A DNA stretch of 64,000 nt from Pseudomonas sp. UMAB-08 (GCF_900095225.1 NZ_LT607420.1:184396-248395); one strand, 5' to 3'. Shown: positions 28,749 through 37,218, counted from the first letter of the stretch. Notes: generated by a model from the letters alone, not told the origin. Numbers and translations are program-made.

Positions 28749-30416
28749 TTACAGTGTTATGACCGAATCGGTCGATTCATGAATTAAAGTGGCACTTTGC
28801 CTCTGGCGGCCTGCGTGCACCTGATTACGTCCTGCATCTTTGGCCTGGTACAGCGCATCATCTGCCAGTGACGCCAGCATCAAGCTGTCGGCGCCTTCGT
28901 ACAATTCCATAACGCCTGCACTGAAGGTGCACGACAAATCCACCGGTTGCGCCGGGTAATGAATCTCGGCAAAGCGCTGGCGGATCTCGTCCAGGACTCG
29001 GTGCGCGTTGTGCAGGTCGGTGTCCGGCATCACGATGGCAAACTCTTCGCCACCGTAACGGCCAATATAGTCGGTCTTGCGCAGACGTTGCTTGAGGAAC
29101 AGCGCCAGGCTTTTGATCACCCGGTCGCCCATGGGATGGCCATGGCTGTCGTTGACGCGCTTGAAGTGATCGATATCGAGCATGGCAAAGCTCAGCGGCT
29201 TGCCTTCGCGGCGGGCGCGGAAGCTACAGTCTTCAAGCAGTTGCAGGATATGCGTGTGGTTATACAGGCCGGTCAGACTGTCGCGAACCATCCGCGCCTT
29301 GAGGCTGCGCGCTCGTGCCGCGCGGTTGCGCACGGTGGTGATCAAATGACGTGGCTTGATCGGCTTGGTCAGGAAGTCATCGCCGCCTTCACTCATGGCG
29401 TCGAGTTGCTTGTCCAGATCGTCTTCGGCCGACAGGTAGATGATCGGTACGCTGACATAACGGTCGTTATGGCGGATCACTTTGGCCAGCTCGGTACCGG
29501 TGCAGCCCGGCATGTACATGTCGAGGATGATCAGGTCAGGCTGGAACTCCGCGAGTTCGGCCATGGCCTGGATCGGGTCGATCAACGTGCGGGTGATGAT
29601 TCCGGCACTGTTAAGCAAGCGTTCGGTGTGAGTGGCCTGCGCGCGGGAGTCATCGATGATCAGCACTTTATAGGGCTCGTATTGCGCCACAAAGGTGAGG
29701 ACTTCGATTTTTTCCAGAAGGCTCGAGGCGTCGAGCGTGCCGGTGAGAAACTCCTGACCGCCAGCGCGTACGGCGGCCAGTCGGGTCGGGGTGTCAGTTT
29801 CGTTTTGGCTGAAAAACAACAGCGGCAGCTTTTGCTCCAGTCCGTCCTGCACCTTTGCCGCCAGTATCAGGCCTTCACCGGGGCCGCAGAAGTCGACGTC
29901 CATCACGATCGCTGCCGGGTAGCGCTCAGCCATGGTGGCGTGGAACGCGGCAATACTGTCCAGCGACAAGGCGCTCAGACCGAAGAATTCAAGTTGTTTG
30001 GCCAGTCGCTCTGCGCGCTCATGGTCCTGGAGCATCACGTAGATCGGTTTGCGCAGGGGCGGCAACGAGGTTTGGTCCAGGTGGTCACCGTGGCGCAGGC
30101 CTGTGCGTGACAAGCGTTGCATCAACCGGTTGAGTTCGGTGATCAGGCTGCTGCTCAGGCGTCCACGGTTGGCTTCGACCGCATCGAGTGCCCCACTGAT
30201 ACTGCGTGCCAGTTGTGCGTGCTCAGCCTGCTCAAAGCGCTCGGCGAAACGCAACAGGCGCAGATTGGAATCCGTGAGCTCCGCCATGTCGGCAGTTGAC
30301 CATTCACTTTGCTGCAGGCGTTGCCAGACCTCAAGAATTTGACGTGCCTGATGAATTACCCGCTGGGCAAAATGATGCTTGAGACGATCACGACTCGGAT
30401 CTTCTGGCTCGGTCAT
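28749..30416 (-). CDS. gcbA: Diguanylate cyclase GcbA (two receivers plus GGDEF)
   Basis: Makes cyclic di-GMP; GcbA promotes early attachment in P. fluorescens and P. aeruginosa. 555 residues: N-terminal helical HPt-like region to about 110; a first receiver-like domain (VMDVDFCGPG) whose usual KP motif reads TGTLD; a second, intact receiver (IIDDSRAQ, LIILDMYMPGCTG, FLTKPIKPR); and a C-terminal GGDEF with active site GRYGGEEFAIV. An inhibitory I-site RKTD lies five residues before GGEEF, so product inhibition is expected. The degenerate first receiver probably cannot be phosphorylated normally. Confidence 0.9.
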   Translation of the reverse strand: MTEPEDPSRDRLKHHFAQRVIHQARQILEVWQRLQQSEWSTADMAELTDSNLRLLRFAERFEQAEHAQLARSISGALDAVEANRGRLSSSLITELNRLMQRLSRTGLRHGDHLDQTSLPPLRKPIYVMLQDHERAERLAKQLEFFGLSALSLDSIAAFHATMAERYPAAIVMDVDFCGPGEGLILAAKVQDGLEQKLPLLFFSQNETDTPTRLAAVRAGGQEFLTGTLDASSLLEKIEVLTFVAQYEPYKVLIIDDSRAQATHTERLLNSAGIITRTLIDPIQAMAELAEFQPDLIILDMYMPGCTGTELAKVIRHNDRYVSVPIIYLSAEDDLDKQLDAMSEGGDDFLTKPIKPRHLITTVRNRAARARSLKARMVRDSLTGLYNHTHILQLLEDCSFRARREGKPLSFAMLDIDHFKRVNDSHGHPMGDRVIKSLALFLKQRLRKTDYIGRYGGEEFAIVMPDTDLHNAHRVLDEIRQRFAEIHYPAQPVDLSCTFSAGVMELYEGADSLMLASLADDALYQAKDAGRNQVHAGRQRQSATLIHESTDSVITL

Positions 30417-30826
30417 ATCCTGGCTACTAGTGAAGGTGCAAACGTAGGTAGGCTGGTGGCGCTATGCTAGCACCTCTCGTCATCTTCCAACGTGCCGTAA
30501 GTCAATTAGCCCCTAAAGTATTGAGTCCTTTTATGACCCATCCGTTTGCGTGGGTGGTACAGAATAAAAGGGTTAAATTGGCGTTTTTTTGCAGATATTG
30601 CATCCGAAACAGGCTATGAGCAGGCAAGCCTGCGGACAGCTGAGAATTGGACGCAACAGGGTGGCGAAAACACCGGGATAGATAGGTAAGAAAGTTCTGA
30701 TTTTTTGGCTCGGTGCTCTGAATGATTTGTGAGCTATCGCTGTAAGAACATTCTGAATTTTTAGCTCAAGGCTTCTGGCAAGCCTGCGCCTGATAGGGTT
30801 TCGACATCCAATCAGGGGCCACCTCA
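30417..30826. promoter_or_regulatory. Island-boundary intergenic region with a near-repeat pair
   Basis: A 410-base AT-richer gap between divergent gcbA and the Hcp island. Two 25-base segments, 30687-30711 and 30743-30767, agree at 21 positions and lie in the same direction 56 bases apart. Each carries a dyad AGAA-N2-TTCT followed by a T run and GCTC. The second copy ends about 60 bases before the first island gene. They look like paired operators or a duplicated promoter element. No credible gene is seen in the gap. Confidence 0.45.
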
Positions 30827-31987
30827 ATGACTCAGTGCTTTAAAGATCACGAATGCGACAAACAGGTCTTGAATCAAAACACCAAGCCCATCGCTGAGTG
30901 CGCGAGTCACGTCGTCGAACTGTACGGATGCAAAACCAGGGTCACGGAGGTGCCGGTTCTGACCTGTGAGGGTGTCTGGCGCGTTTTTCAGCGGGAGGCC
31001 GAAGACGTTGTGGCCCCCGGCGGCATCCTGATTGCCGATCCCATCGAACGAAACCGCGCCATCAACGCCGCCTACGCCAGGCTGTGGCTGCACGAGCCGC
31101 GCTTCCAGTGGGCCGGACTGGCGGCCTTTGCTTCCAAGCAAGTCGGCTGCGGGCTATTGCATGCGGCGGGCTCTGTCGACGGCGTCCAGGCGGAGTACGA
31201 CGCAGGGCAGAGATTGCTGGCCGGTAGTTCGGTCTCAAGTTCTGGCATTCCGGGCGTGTACACCATCAGCGATATGGATAAGCGGACGCTGCGCGATTAC
31301 CAGCAAGCGAAGGACAGCAACCCCGTCCCCTCCCTGGATATTCGCCGTGAGGGAGAGCCGTTATCCCTGATGCAGCAGCAGTTCCAGCACGTCTACGAAA
31401 TGCTGGCGCTGGGCAACACCACATTGTTCCTCGATATCTTTCCGTTGCATGCGTTTTATAAAAAGCGCGGGTTCTCGGAATTGAAGACGTGCCTGAAAAC
31501 ACGCGCGGGCATTTATGGTCATCCCAAATTCCCGGTGCTGTGGCCGGTTGGGCAGGAAATACTTCCTTTCGGAACCGCTCACCTGGAAATCCTGCAAGCC
31601 TTTGAGGCAATAGAGGAGGGGGATATTGCCAGGAGCGTTGAGCATTTTGCGTTGCACGAACAGCGGAACATCCTGCAACCGTCAATCTACGAAGACCGGC
31701 AACTGATCGCTCTGTTGCGCGGTAACCACGCGTCCTATGTCACCGGTCTCCCCTCCGGCGTGGCCCAAGCCATCGAGTTGACCCTCGCCAGCCAATGTCA
31801 GCGTGTCGAAGATGGCCGCACTATCGGCTTCGGCAGCAACCCGTTGGCGGACCTGTCTGACGTTGAACAGCGGATGGTCTTCGTGCTCAGAGCGGCGGCG
31901 CGCTTCGACGAGATGCTGAATGACAACAATCGTAGTGCGCTGGAACAGTCGATCAAGGATATCGCTGCGGGTGAGGGCGTGCGATGA
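30827..31987 (+). CDS. T6SS-island protein, possible DUF2515-like family
   Basis: Function unknown. 386 residues, no signal peptide or membrane helix. The stretch ERNRAINAAYARLWLHEPRF, then QWAGLAAFASKQVGCGLLHA, recalls the DUF2515 (YppC) pattern; a later segment LGNTTLFLDIFPLHAFYKKR also fits, but this is recognition from memory only. The start is ATG 30827 with AGGGG upstream. The stop overlaps the start of the next gene by four bases, so the two are translationally coupled. It begins the co-directional run that includes hcp. Confidence 0.6.
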   Translation: MTQCFKDHECDKQVLNQNTKPIAECASHVVELYGCKTRVTEVPVLTCEGVWRVFQREAEDVVAPGGILIADPIERNRAINAAYARLWLHEPRFQWAGLAAFASKQVGCGLLHAAGSVDGVQAEYDAGQRLLAGSSVSSSGIPGVYTISDMDKRTLRDYQQAKDSNPVPSLDIRREGEPLSLMQQQFQHVYEMLALGNTTLFLDIFPLHAFYKKRGFSELKTCLKTRAGIYGHPKFPVLWPVGQEILPFGTAHLEILQAFEAIEEGDIARSVEHFALHEQRNILQPSIYEDRQLIALLRGNHASYVTGLPSGVAQAIELTLASQCQRVEDGRTIGFGSNPLADLSDVEQRMVFVLRAAARFDEMLNDNNRSALEQSIKDIAAGEGVR

Positions 31988-32637
31988 GCGTGCAATCACG
32001 CGTCGGTGGCCGGCGTCGGCGACTGGGCGTTGTCCTGCTCGCCCTTTTGGCTGTGGCGCTGTTGCGCTGGGGTTTTCAGGCGCTAGCGGACGAACCGGAA
32101 ATTGCCTTGGAGATGGGAGGCACTTACGAGGACCTGCGAGAGCGCTCTACGGCGAACTTTAGTCAGCTGATACCAGGGCATGTGTGGTTTGGCATACCCA
32201 AGACTGATGCGCGCCTACGGTTTATTGATCCGCAGTATGGGTTCGTGACCCCTCTGGCTCGTTTCTTCACCGTCGGATTTGATGACAACCTAATTGATGG
32301 CATTCGCATGTCCCCCCAAATCGAACCGCTGCTGCTCGATGACGCCCTTAAGGTCGTGCTGGACTTACAGGATCAATGGCGTCACAGCGGCTGGGTCGTC
32401 ATCTGGCCGAAAGACGATCCACCCTTCGCCGATACACCCGAATGGCGCGCCCAATTGCAGGACGTGAACAAGGGCGGAACAACCTATTGGCAGGCTGGCG
32501 ACAAATACCAGGTTTTGCTGCGGGTGCATCGATTCAAAGACAACAAACGTCCCAACGAAGAGCGCTACATGATCACCCTCAATCTCGGCAAACCATGGCT
32601 GCCCACCCATACCGAGCTCCCTGTGCTTGCACGCTGA
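31984..32637 (+). CDS. Membrane-anchored protein coupled to the gene before it
   Basis: Function not recognised. 217 residues: arginine-rich cytosolic tip (GGRRRRLG), one transmembrane helix about 14-30 (VVLLALLAVALLRWGF), then a presumably periplasmic domain rich in aromatics and prolines (GHVWFGIPKTDARLRFID, WVVIWPKDDPPFAD). It overlaps the upstream gene by four bases and precedes hcp by 59 bases. A signal-anchored partner next to an unknown soluble protein in a T6SS context could be an immunity protein or an adaptor, but nothing in the sequence proves this. Confidence 0.65.
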   Translation: MSVQSRVGGRRRRLGVVLLALLAVALLRWGFQALADEPEIALEMGGTYEDLRERSTANFSQLIPGHVWFGIPKTDARLRFIDPQYGFVTPLARFFTVGFDDNLIDGIRMSPQIEPLLLDDALKVVLDLQDQWRHSGWVVIWPKDDPPFADTPEWRAQLQDVNKGGTTYWQAGDKYQVLLRVHRFKDNKRPNEERYMITLNLGKPWLPTHTELPVLAR

Positions 32638-32696
32638 GTGCTCGCCCCACGCCAGTCATCCGAATACTTTTTCTCGAAAAAAAATGGAGCATCCGA

Positions 32697-33200
32697 ATGC
32701 CAAATCCCGCCTACATGACCATTCACGGAACTCAGCAAGGCCTTATCACTGCCGGTGCGCTCAGCAAGGACTCGGTTGGTAACGCATGGCAGCTGGGCCA
32801 TGAAGATCAGATTCTGGTTCAGGCATACGACCATGGAATCGTTATTCCTGGTGGAGTAACCGGTCGTCGTATGCACAAACCGCTGATCATCACCAAGGCG
32901 GTCGATAAGTCCTCACCTTTGCTTTTTAATGCGGCAACCAGCGGTGAAGCGATCAAAACGTGCCGATTAGACTTGTATCGCCCCTCTAGCAATGGTGTTC
33001 AGGAACACTTTTACACTATTGAATTGAAAGGCGCTGTCATCGTCGCCTTCAATGCGACCATGCCCCACTGTCAGAACTTGAGTACTGCCCATTTCACTCA
33101 ATTGGAAACGGTGCACTTTGCCTATCAGACCATTGTTTGTCGACACGAAATCGGCAAAACCAGTGGCTATGACGAATGGCAAGCAGGGAGTCAGTCGTGA
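32697..33200 (+). CDS. hcp: Hcp family type VI secretion tube protein
   Basis: Hcp hexamers stack to form the T6SS inner tube and can carry effectors. 167 residues: N-terminal MPNPAYMTIHGTQQGLITAG; GNAWQLGHEDQILVQAYDHG; GRRMHKPLIITKAVDKSSPL, the typical HxPLxxxKxxDxSSP core; and CRLDLYRPSSNGVQEHFYTI. The start is ATG 32697, with GGAG about 8 bases upstream. No structural T6SS genes are nearby, so this is an orphan Hcp module. The start of the next gene overlaps its stop (GTGA). Confidence 0.92.
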   Translation: MPNPAYMTIHGTQQGLITAGALSKDSVGNAWQLGHEDQILVQAYDHGIVIPGGVTGRRMHKPLIITKAVDKSSPLLFNAATSGEAIKTCRLDLYRPSSNGVQEHFYTIELKGAVIVAFNATMPHCQNLSTAHFTQLETVHFAYQTIVCRHEIGKTSGYDEWQAGSQS

Positions 33201-33688
33201 AGTTAATCAGCGCGTTGTACCCGTCATTGTCGGAGGTGAAACATACCTATCCAGTTGACGAAGCGCTGGATATCGTCAAGCAGCATCTTGAAAGGAGGGC
33301 CGATATCGATGGGATGGAGCCGCTTCGTAACGTTCTGATGCTCCCGTTTGACAGCGAGGTGATGAAACAGGTCGAGAGTGGTGAATGGTTGTTGGTGAGG
33401 GACGAGGCGTATTACTTTGATCGCGGGCAAATTGATAAGTCGGTGGGTGCGAAGTTGTTTGAGCATCGGGTAATGGGATTGATGAATGCCCCTCCGCCCC
33501 AGGAAAAGCACCATCGCCGGATATTCCGCGTCACCGATAGCCAAACAGGAGAGCCGCTTATTAATCAAAGTTACATCGCCACCGTTGAGGGTGAGACGAG
33601 TAAGAGACGAACCGACGTTATTGGAATAGCCCATATACCCGCACCGCCAGTGGGCGCGAAGATTTCCCTGCACGTGCTATTTAGCTAA
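33197..33688 (+). CDS. Hcp-coupled small protein with transthyretin-like tail
   Basis: 163 residues from GTG 33197, with GGGAG 6 bases upstream and overlapping the hcp stop. No signal peptide. The C-terminal part (FRVTDSQTGEPLINQSYIAT, then TDVIGIAHIPAPPVGAKISL) looks like the transthyretin-like beta-sandwich often found in T6SS VgrG and effector proteins. The N-terminal part (LRNVLMLPFDSEVMKQVESG) resembles the leading segments of Hcp- or VgrG-linked proteins. No toxin domain follows the tail: the protein ends directly after it. It may be a loading adaptor or the remnant of a longer effector. Confidence 0.6.
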   Translation: MKLISALYPSLSEVKHTYPVDEALDIVKQHLERRADIDGMEPLRNVLMLPFDSEVMKQVESGEWLLVRDEAYYFDRGQIDKSVGAKLFEHRVMGLMNAPPPQEKHHRRIFRVTDSQTGEPLINQSYIATVEGETSKRRTDVIGIAHIPAPPVGAKISLHVLFS

Positions 33689-33724
33689 CCCACGGACGTA
33701 TGTATTGATGTATCGGGAAATATA

Positions 33725-35194
33725 ATGACTCTTCATGACACAATATTAAGCCTGCTGGCACTTCAAGGCGTGATAGGCGCTTTCGATGTGATTTATCACC
33801 ATGAGTTGCGCTGTGCTTTACCGCAACAACTGTCTGCGGCCTATGAACTTCGTTTGCACGCGATCCGCTCGTGTCTTTACGGGGTGGTATTCGCTGGGCT
33901 GGCCTGGTTCGTCTGGGGCGGAGCCTGGCTTTTTTTGCTGTGGGGCATTGTTCTTATCGAGGTGGTGCTGACGCTGATGGACTTCGTCGAGGAGGACCGG
34001 ACGCGTCGACTGCCTCCCAGCGAGCGCGTCACGCATACGATTCTCGCGATAAATGGCGGTGTCTTGTTTGGTCTGTTGGGGTGGCTCTCGCTGGATTGGG
34101 CCGAGCTTGGCACGGGTGTGTACTGGACGCCGAGCGGCGGGTTGAGCATTGCACTGACCGTCATGGCTGTTGGTGTGGCTGCATCAGGGATACGTGACGG
34201 TTTTGCAAGTCGTGTGCTCAGTCGCTCAAAGGCTCCCGAACCCTTCGATTTTGGCTCTGCCGCGCAGACGTTTCTGATCAGTGGTGGAACCGGTTTTATC
34301 GGACAGGCCTTGGTCAGAGCACTGCTGGAGCAAGGGCATGCGCCTATTCTGTTGGCGCGTGACCCCTTGAAGGCTTCGATGCTCTTCCAGGGTCGAGTGC
34401 GTTGCATTACGTCTATGGATCAGCTCGACCCTGATAGCTGTGTCGATGTCGTCGTTAATCTGGCAGGTGAGAAAATTCTTGGTCGTCCCTGGAGCGCTGC
34501 ACGTAAAGCCAGTTTGATTGAGAGCCGCGTGAGGACGACAGAGGCGTTGGTTGAATGGATGGGTAAAGCCAGGAAAAAACCGCGCGTGATGTTGTCAGCT
34601 TCGGCAGTGGGTTTCTATGGCGAACAGCACGTGGATGACGCGAGTGTCCTGGACGAAGCGAGTCCCGGCAAAGAGGGCTTTACCACTGAGCTCTGCCAGT
34701 CGTGGGAAAACTCGGCTCGCAAAGTGGTCGAGTTGGGCGTTCCTTTGAAGTTACTGCGACTCGGGCTGGTATTTGGCGGTGGTGGCGGTGCGTTGCCTCC
34801 CATGCTTCTGCCCATCCGTCTTGGGCTGGGAGGGTCGCTGGGCAGTGGTCGGCAAATCATGAGCTGGGTTCACCTGCATGACGTTCTCGGGGTAATGGCT
34901 TGGCTGTGTCGTGGTGGTGCCTCCTCAGGCAACGGTGCCAAGGCCTATAACGTGGTCGCCCCGGAAAATCCTTCGCAGCGCGAGTTCGTTGCTGTAGCGG
35001 CTCGCTTGCTCAGGCGACCAGCTTTTTTCAAGACGCCCGAAGGTCCATTGCGCAGGTTGTTGGGCGAGCAGTCCTGTCTGCTGCTCGACGGACAACGCGT
35101 CAGCCCACGGCGACTGCGGGAGGAGGGTTACGCGTTCCGTTTTGCAACCTTGTCATCGGCATTGGCTGACGTATGTGGCAAGACACCCGCATGA
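33725..35194 (+). CDS. Membrane-fused TIGR01777-type SDR epimerase
   Basis: 489 residues with two parts. About residues 1-165 contain four hydrophobic helices (e.g. GVVFAGLAWFVWGGAWLFLL, ILAINGGVLFGLLGWL). About 180-485 form an extended short-chain reductase of the TIGR01777 group: FLISGGTGFIGQALVRALLE, VNLAGEKILGRPW, SASAVGFYG, RLGLVFGGGGGALPPML, and the C-terminal AYNVVAPENPSQREFVA. The enzyme's substrate is unknown. It overlaps the DUF4166 gene by four bases. A 36-base gap separates it from the Hcp-coupled gene, so it may share that transcript. Confidence 0.82.
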   Translation: MTLHDTILSLLALQGVIGAFDVIYHHELRCALPQQLSAAYELRLHAIRSCLYGVVFAGLAWFVWGGAWLFLLWGIVLIEVVLTLMDFVEEDRTRRLPPSERVTHTILAINGGVLFGLLGWLSLDWAELGTGVYWTPSGGLSIALTVMAVGVAASGIRDGFASRVLSRSKAPEPFDFGSAAQTFLISGGTGFIGQALVRALLEQGHAPILLARDPLKASMLFQGRVRCITSMDQLDPDSCVDVVVNLAGEKILGRPWSAARKASLIESRVRTTEALVEWMGKARKKPRVMLSASAVGFYGEQHVDDASVLDEASPGKEGFTTELCQSWENSARKVVELGVPLKLLRLGLVFGGGGGALPPMLLPIRLGLGGSLGSGRQIMSWVHLHDVLGVMAWLCRGGASSGNGAKAYNVVAPENPSQREFVAVAARLLRRPAFFKTPEGPLRRLLGEQSCLLLDGQRVSPRRLREEGYAFRFATLSSALADVCGKTPA

Positions 35195-35748
35195 AAGGGC
35201 TTTATCAGCTGATTTTGGGTGACGACTTCCAGCGAATGGCGCCAGTCCTCAGAGCGTTGCACGACGGGCAGGGCGCTTTGGTACAGGGAGATTTAACGGT
35301 CAAATGGGCGCGCCCCATGTGGCAACGTCTGCTGTTGCGTCTTACCAAGATGCCGCGACAGTCCTTGTCATCAAAGTGTCACGTGCAAATTTCACCGCTG
35401 CCCCAGTGCTCGGAACGCTGGGTGCGAAGTATCGGGGCAAGGTCACTGACAAGCCTGATGCAGCCCGATGAACGCTCCAGGATCATCGAGCAAGTGGGCC
35501 TGATTACTGCGCATTTGACTACGTCGGTGGATGCGGAGGGGCGGTTGCAGCAGCGCAGTGACCGGATATATCTGCGCTGGCTAGGCTGGCCTTTGCCCGG
35601 ACTGGTTATTACGGCGAGTGAAGAAGCAATTGATAAGCAGCGATTCCGCTGCCACGTAAATGTCAGTCTCGGCCGTTTCGGTACGTTGCTTTCATACGAG
35701 GGCGTGCTGTGTCTTCGGCAACGCTCCGAAATGGCGATCAAGGATTAA
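35191..35748 (+). CDS. DUF4166 domain protein
   Basis: 185 residues from ATG 35191, overlapping the epimerase stop (ATGA). The opening YQLILGDDFQRMAPVLRALH is typical of DUF4166, and the later part (SDRIYLRWLGWPLPGL) suits a lipid- or membrane-surface protein. No signal peptide. DUF4166 domains occur with or fused to TIGR01777 epimerases, matching this operon. Biochemical role unknown. Confidence 0.78.
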   Translation: MKGLYQLILGDDFQRMAPVLRALHDGQGALVQGDLTVKWARPMWQRLLLRLTKMPRQSLSSKCHVQISPLPQCSERWVRSIGARSLTSLMQPDERSRIIEQVGLITAHLTTSVDAEGRLQQRSDRIYLRWLGWPLPGLVITASEEAIDKQRFRCHVNVSLGRFGTLLSYEGVLCLRQRSEMAIKD

Positions 35749-35751
35749 TAA

Positions 35752-36180
35752 ATGAAAAATCTATATTCGAATAACGACATACCTGCATGGATGACGTGGG
35801 TGTTGCGCATCGCTGCACTGTACAACCTGTTGTATGCCGTGCTGTTAACGATATGGCCTACACAAACATTTGAATGGCTGCAGATGCCCGTTACGCCAGA
35901 GGTAATGATTCGCTGCATCGGCATGATGGTCGGTATCTACGCGCTGGGTTATTGGATTGCGGCGCAGGATGTCTTGCGTTACTGGCCTCTGGTGGCAGTG
36001 GGTATTGTTGGAAAAACCCTTGGACCCATCGGCTTTTTGCAGGCCGCGCTGAGTGGAGCCCTGCCATGGCACAGCGGGATCATGTTGCTCTTCAATGATT
36101 TGGTCTGGTGGTTACCGTTCTGGATCATCGTTGTGCATTGCTTGCGTGTTTCGAAAAAAAGGGAAGGCGCGCGTGTGTAG
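35752..36180 (+). CDS. Small four-helix membrane protein
   Basis: 142 residues with about four transmembrane helices (WVLRIAALYNLLYAVLLTIW, IGMMVGIYALGYWIAA, WPLVAVGIVGKTLGPIGF, WWLPFWIIVVHCL) and a basic C-terminus. Three bases after the DUF4166 stop, so one operon with the epimerase. Function not recognised; it may anchor or supply a lipid substrate to the epimerase-DUF4166 pair. Confidence 0.75.
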   Translation: MKNLYSNNDIPAWMTWVLRIAALYNLLYAVLLTIWPTQTFEWLQMPVTPEVMIRCIGMMVGIYALGYWIAAQDVLRYWPLVAVGIVGKTLGPIGFLQAALSGALPWHSGIMLLFNDLVWWLPFWIIVVHCLRVSKKREGARV

Positions 36181-36227
36181 GTAAACCTAGCCACGGAATC
36201 CGTGCAAGACCTTAGGGAATAAGCCCA

Positions 36228-36245
36228 AAGGCACCTTGCTGTAAG
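36228..36245 (+). repeat. 18-bp direct repeat, left copy
   Basis: AAGGCACCTTGCTGTAAG occurs here and again at 37219-37236, each time preceded by CCC (with one extra A here). The copies bound a segment of about 990 bases carrying two small genes, and each copy lies 45-55 bases before a start codon. Confidence 0.8.
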
Positions 36246-36300
36246 TCAGGGCGGTTGTACTCAGTTTCTGCAATCGCCCCGTTTTGTTTTTGGATGGATC

Positions 36301-36581
36301 ATGAAAAAAATAATGGTTGCGGGATTTTTAATGTTGGTGGCTGTTCTAAATATGGGTTATTACAATTATGTCGAGGAATATGGTCCCGATTCAACCACTT
36401 TTTTTTGGAAAAAATCACTCACGCTCCAAGTGAAATTCGTTAATCCGTACGCGAATTGGGGGGGTATGATGTGTTGGATGACGAGCAGCAACAACAGCTT
36501 ATTGATTACTGTAAGTATCGGCTTGGGATCAAAACCAATCTCGATCATCCAGATGATGCGAGGCGTTGTAGTAAGTTGTAA
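36301..36581 (+). pseudogene. Small membrane-anchored protein, frameshifted at a G7 tract
   Basis: The frame from ATG 36301 encodes a signal anchor (MKKIMVAGFLMLVAVLNMGY) and runs to a seven-G tract at 36458-36464. In that frame the protein then turns into an unconvincing sequence ending at 36642. In the neighbouring frame after the tract, a protein-like stretch appears: YDVLDDEQQQQLIDYCKYRL, then GIKTNLDHPDDARRCSKL and a stop at 36581. One more G would join the two parts into a 93-residue protein. This may be a real mutation, a phase-variable tract, or a sequencing error. Function unknown. Confidence 0.65.
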
Positions 36582-36638
36582 AGTGGTAGCGCGCATCAAT
36601 GAGCGATTGTCTGTTGTTAGCTTGCGTGGGTCTATTGA

Positions 36639-37136
36639 ATGAGTTTGGTCTGGTTTTTTCGTTTGTCGCAGAAACAGTGTTTCATGATGTGGGGGCTGGT
36701 TGATGTCGCTTTTATAGTTTTTTATTGTATCTATTGTCTGGGCTTGAATCGTATGCCCTATGTCTATGATTTTGAGGCTCTGCAATTGATGTGGAGGGGC
36801 AGCTATCCAGTAAGTCATTGGCTGTATTGGGCGGTCCGCCTGCTCGAGGCTTTTATGATATTTAATCTGTCCGTGTGGGTATCGTGTGTTCTTTTCTTTT
36901 TGAATTGCAAGTGGGTTCGATTTGTTGTGTATGCCCAGTTACCTTTTCGGCTAACAGGTTTATTGGTTTTGGGTGCGTCGGTGTTTTTAATTCAGTCATG
37001 GATGGAACAGGTATTAGGTTCTGCGGTGATTGTCTTATTGGTTCTGATTGAAGTATTTAAAGTGCGAAATCTTAGGGCGTTGAATTTTCAGGGTGAGGGC
37101 ATCGGTGCTGGAGCCGCATCGGATCGTGAACGATAG
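36639..37136 (+). CDS. Unknown membrane protein inside the repeat-bounded segment
   Basis: 165 residues with four hydrophobic helices (MWGLVDVAFIVFYCIYCLGL, FMIFNLSVWVSCVLFFL, LTGLLVLGASVFLIQSW, GSAVIVLLVLIEVFKV). Strongly AT-rich for this genome, with many TTT and ATT codons, suggesting recent acquisition. The start at 36639 has a poor ribosome site; it may depend on translation of the frameshifted gene before it. Function not recognised. Confidence 0.65.
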   Translation: MSLVWFFRLSQKQCFMMWGLVDVAFIVFYCIYCLGLNRMPYVYDFEALQLMWRGSYPVSHWLYWAVRLLEAFMIFNLSVWVSCVLFFLNCKWVRFVVYAQLPFRLTGLLVLGASVFLIQSWMEQVLGSAVIVLLVLIEVFKVRNLRALNFQGEGIGAGAASDRER

Positions 37137-37218
37137 CTTGTCGAGCCTTTAGGCTACGAAGCGAATGCCCCGGCTACACCCCCTCAACCCATTTCCACGC
37201 AACCTCCCTCCCACACCC

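Noticed and set aside
30573..30827. 84-residue open frame in the gcbA-island gap
   Set aside because: No ribosome site or homology cue; it covers the near-repeat pair and looks like chance.
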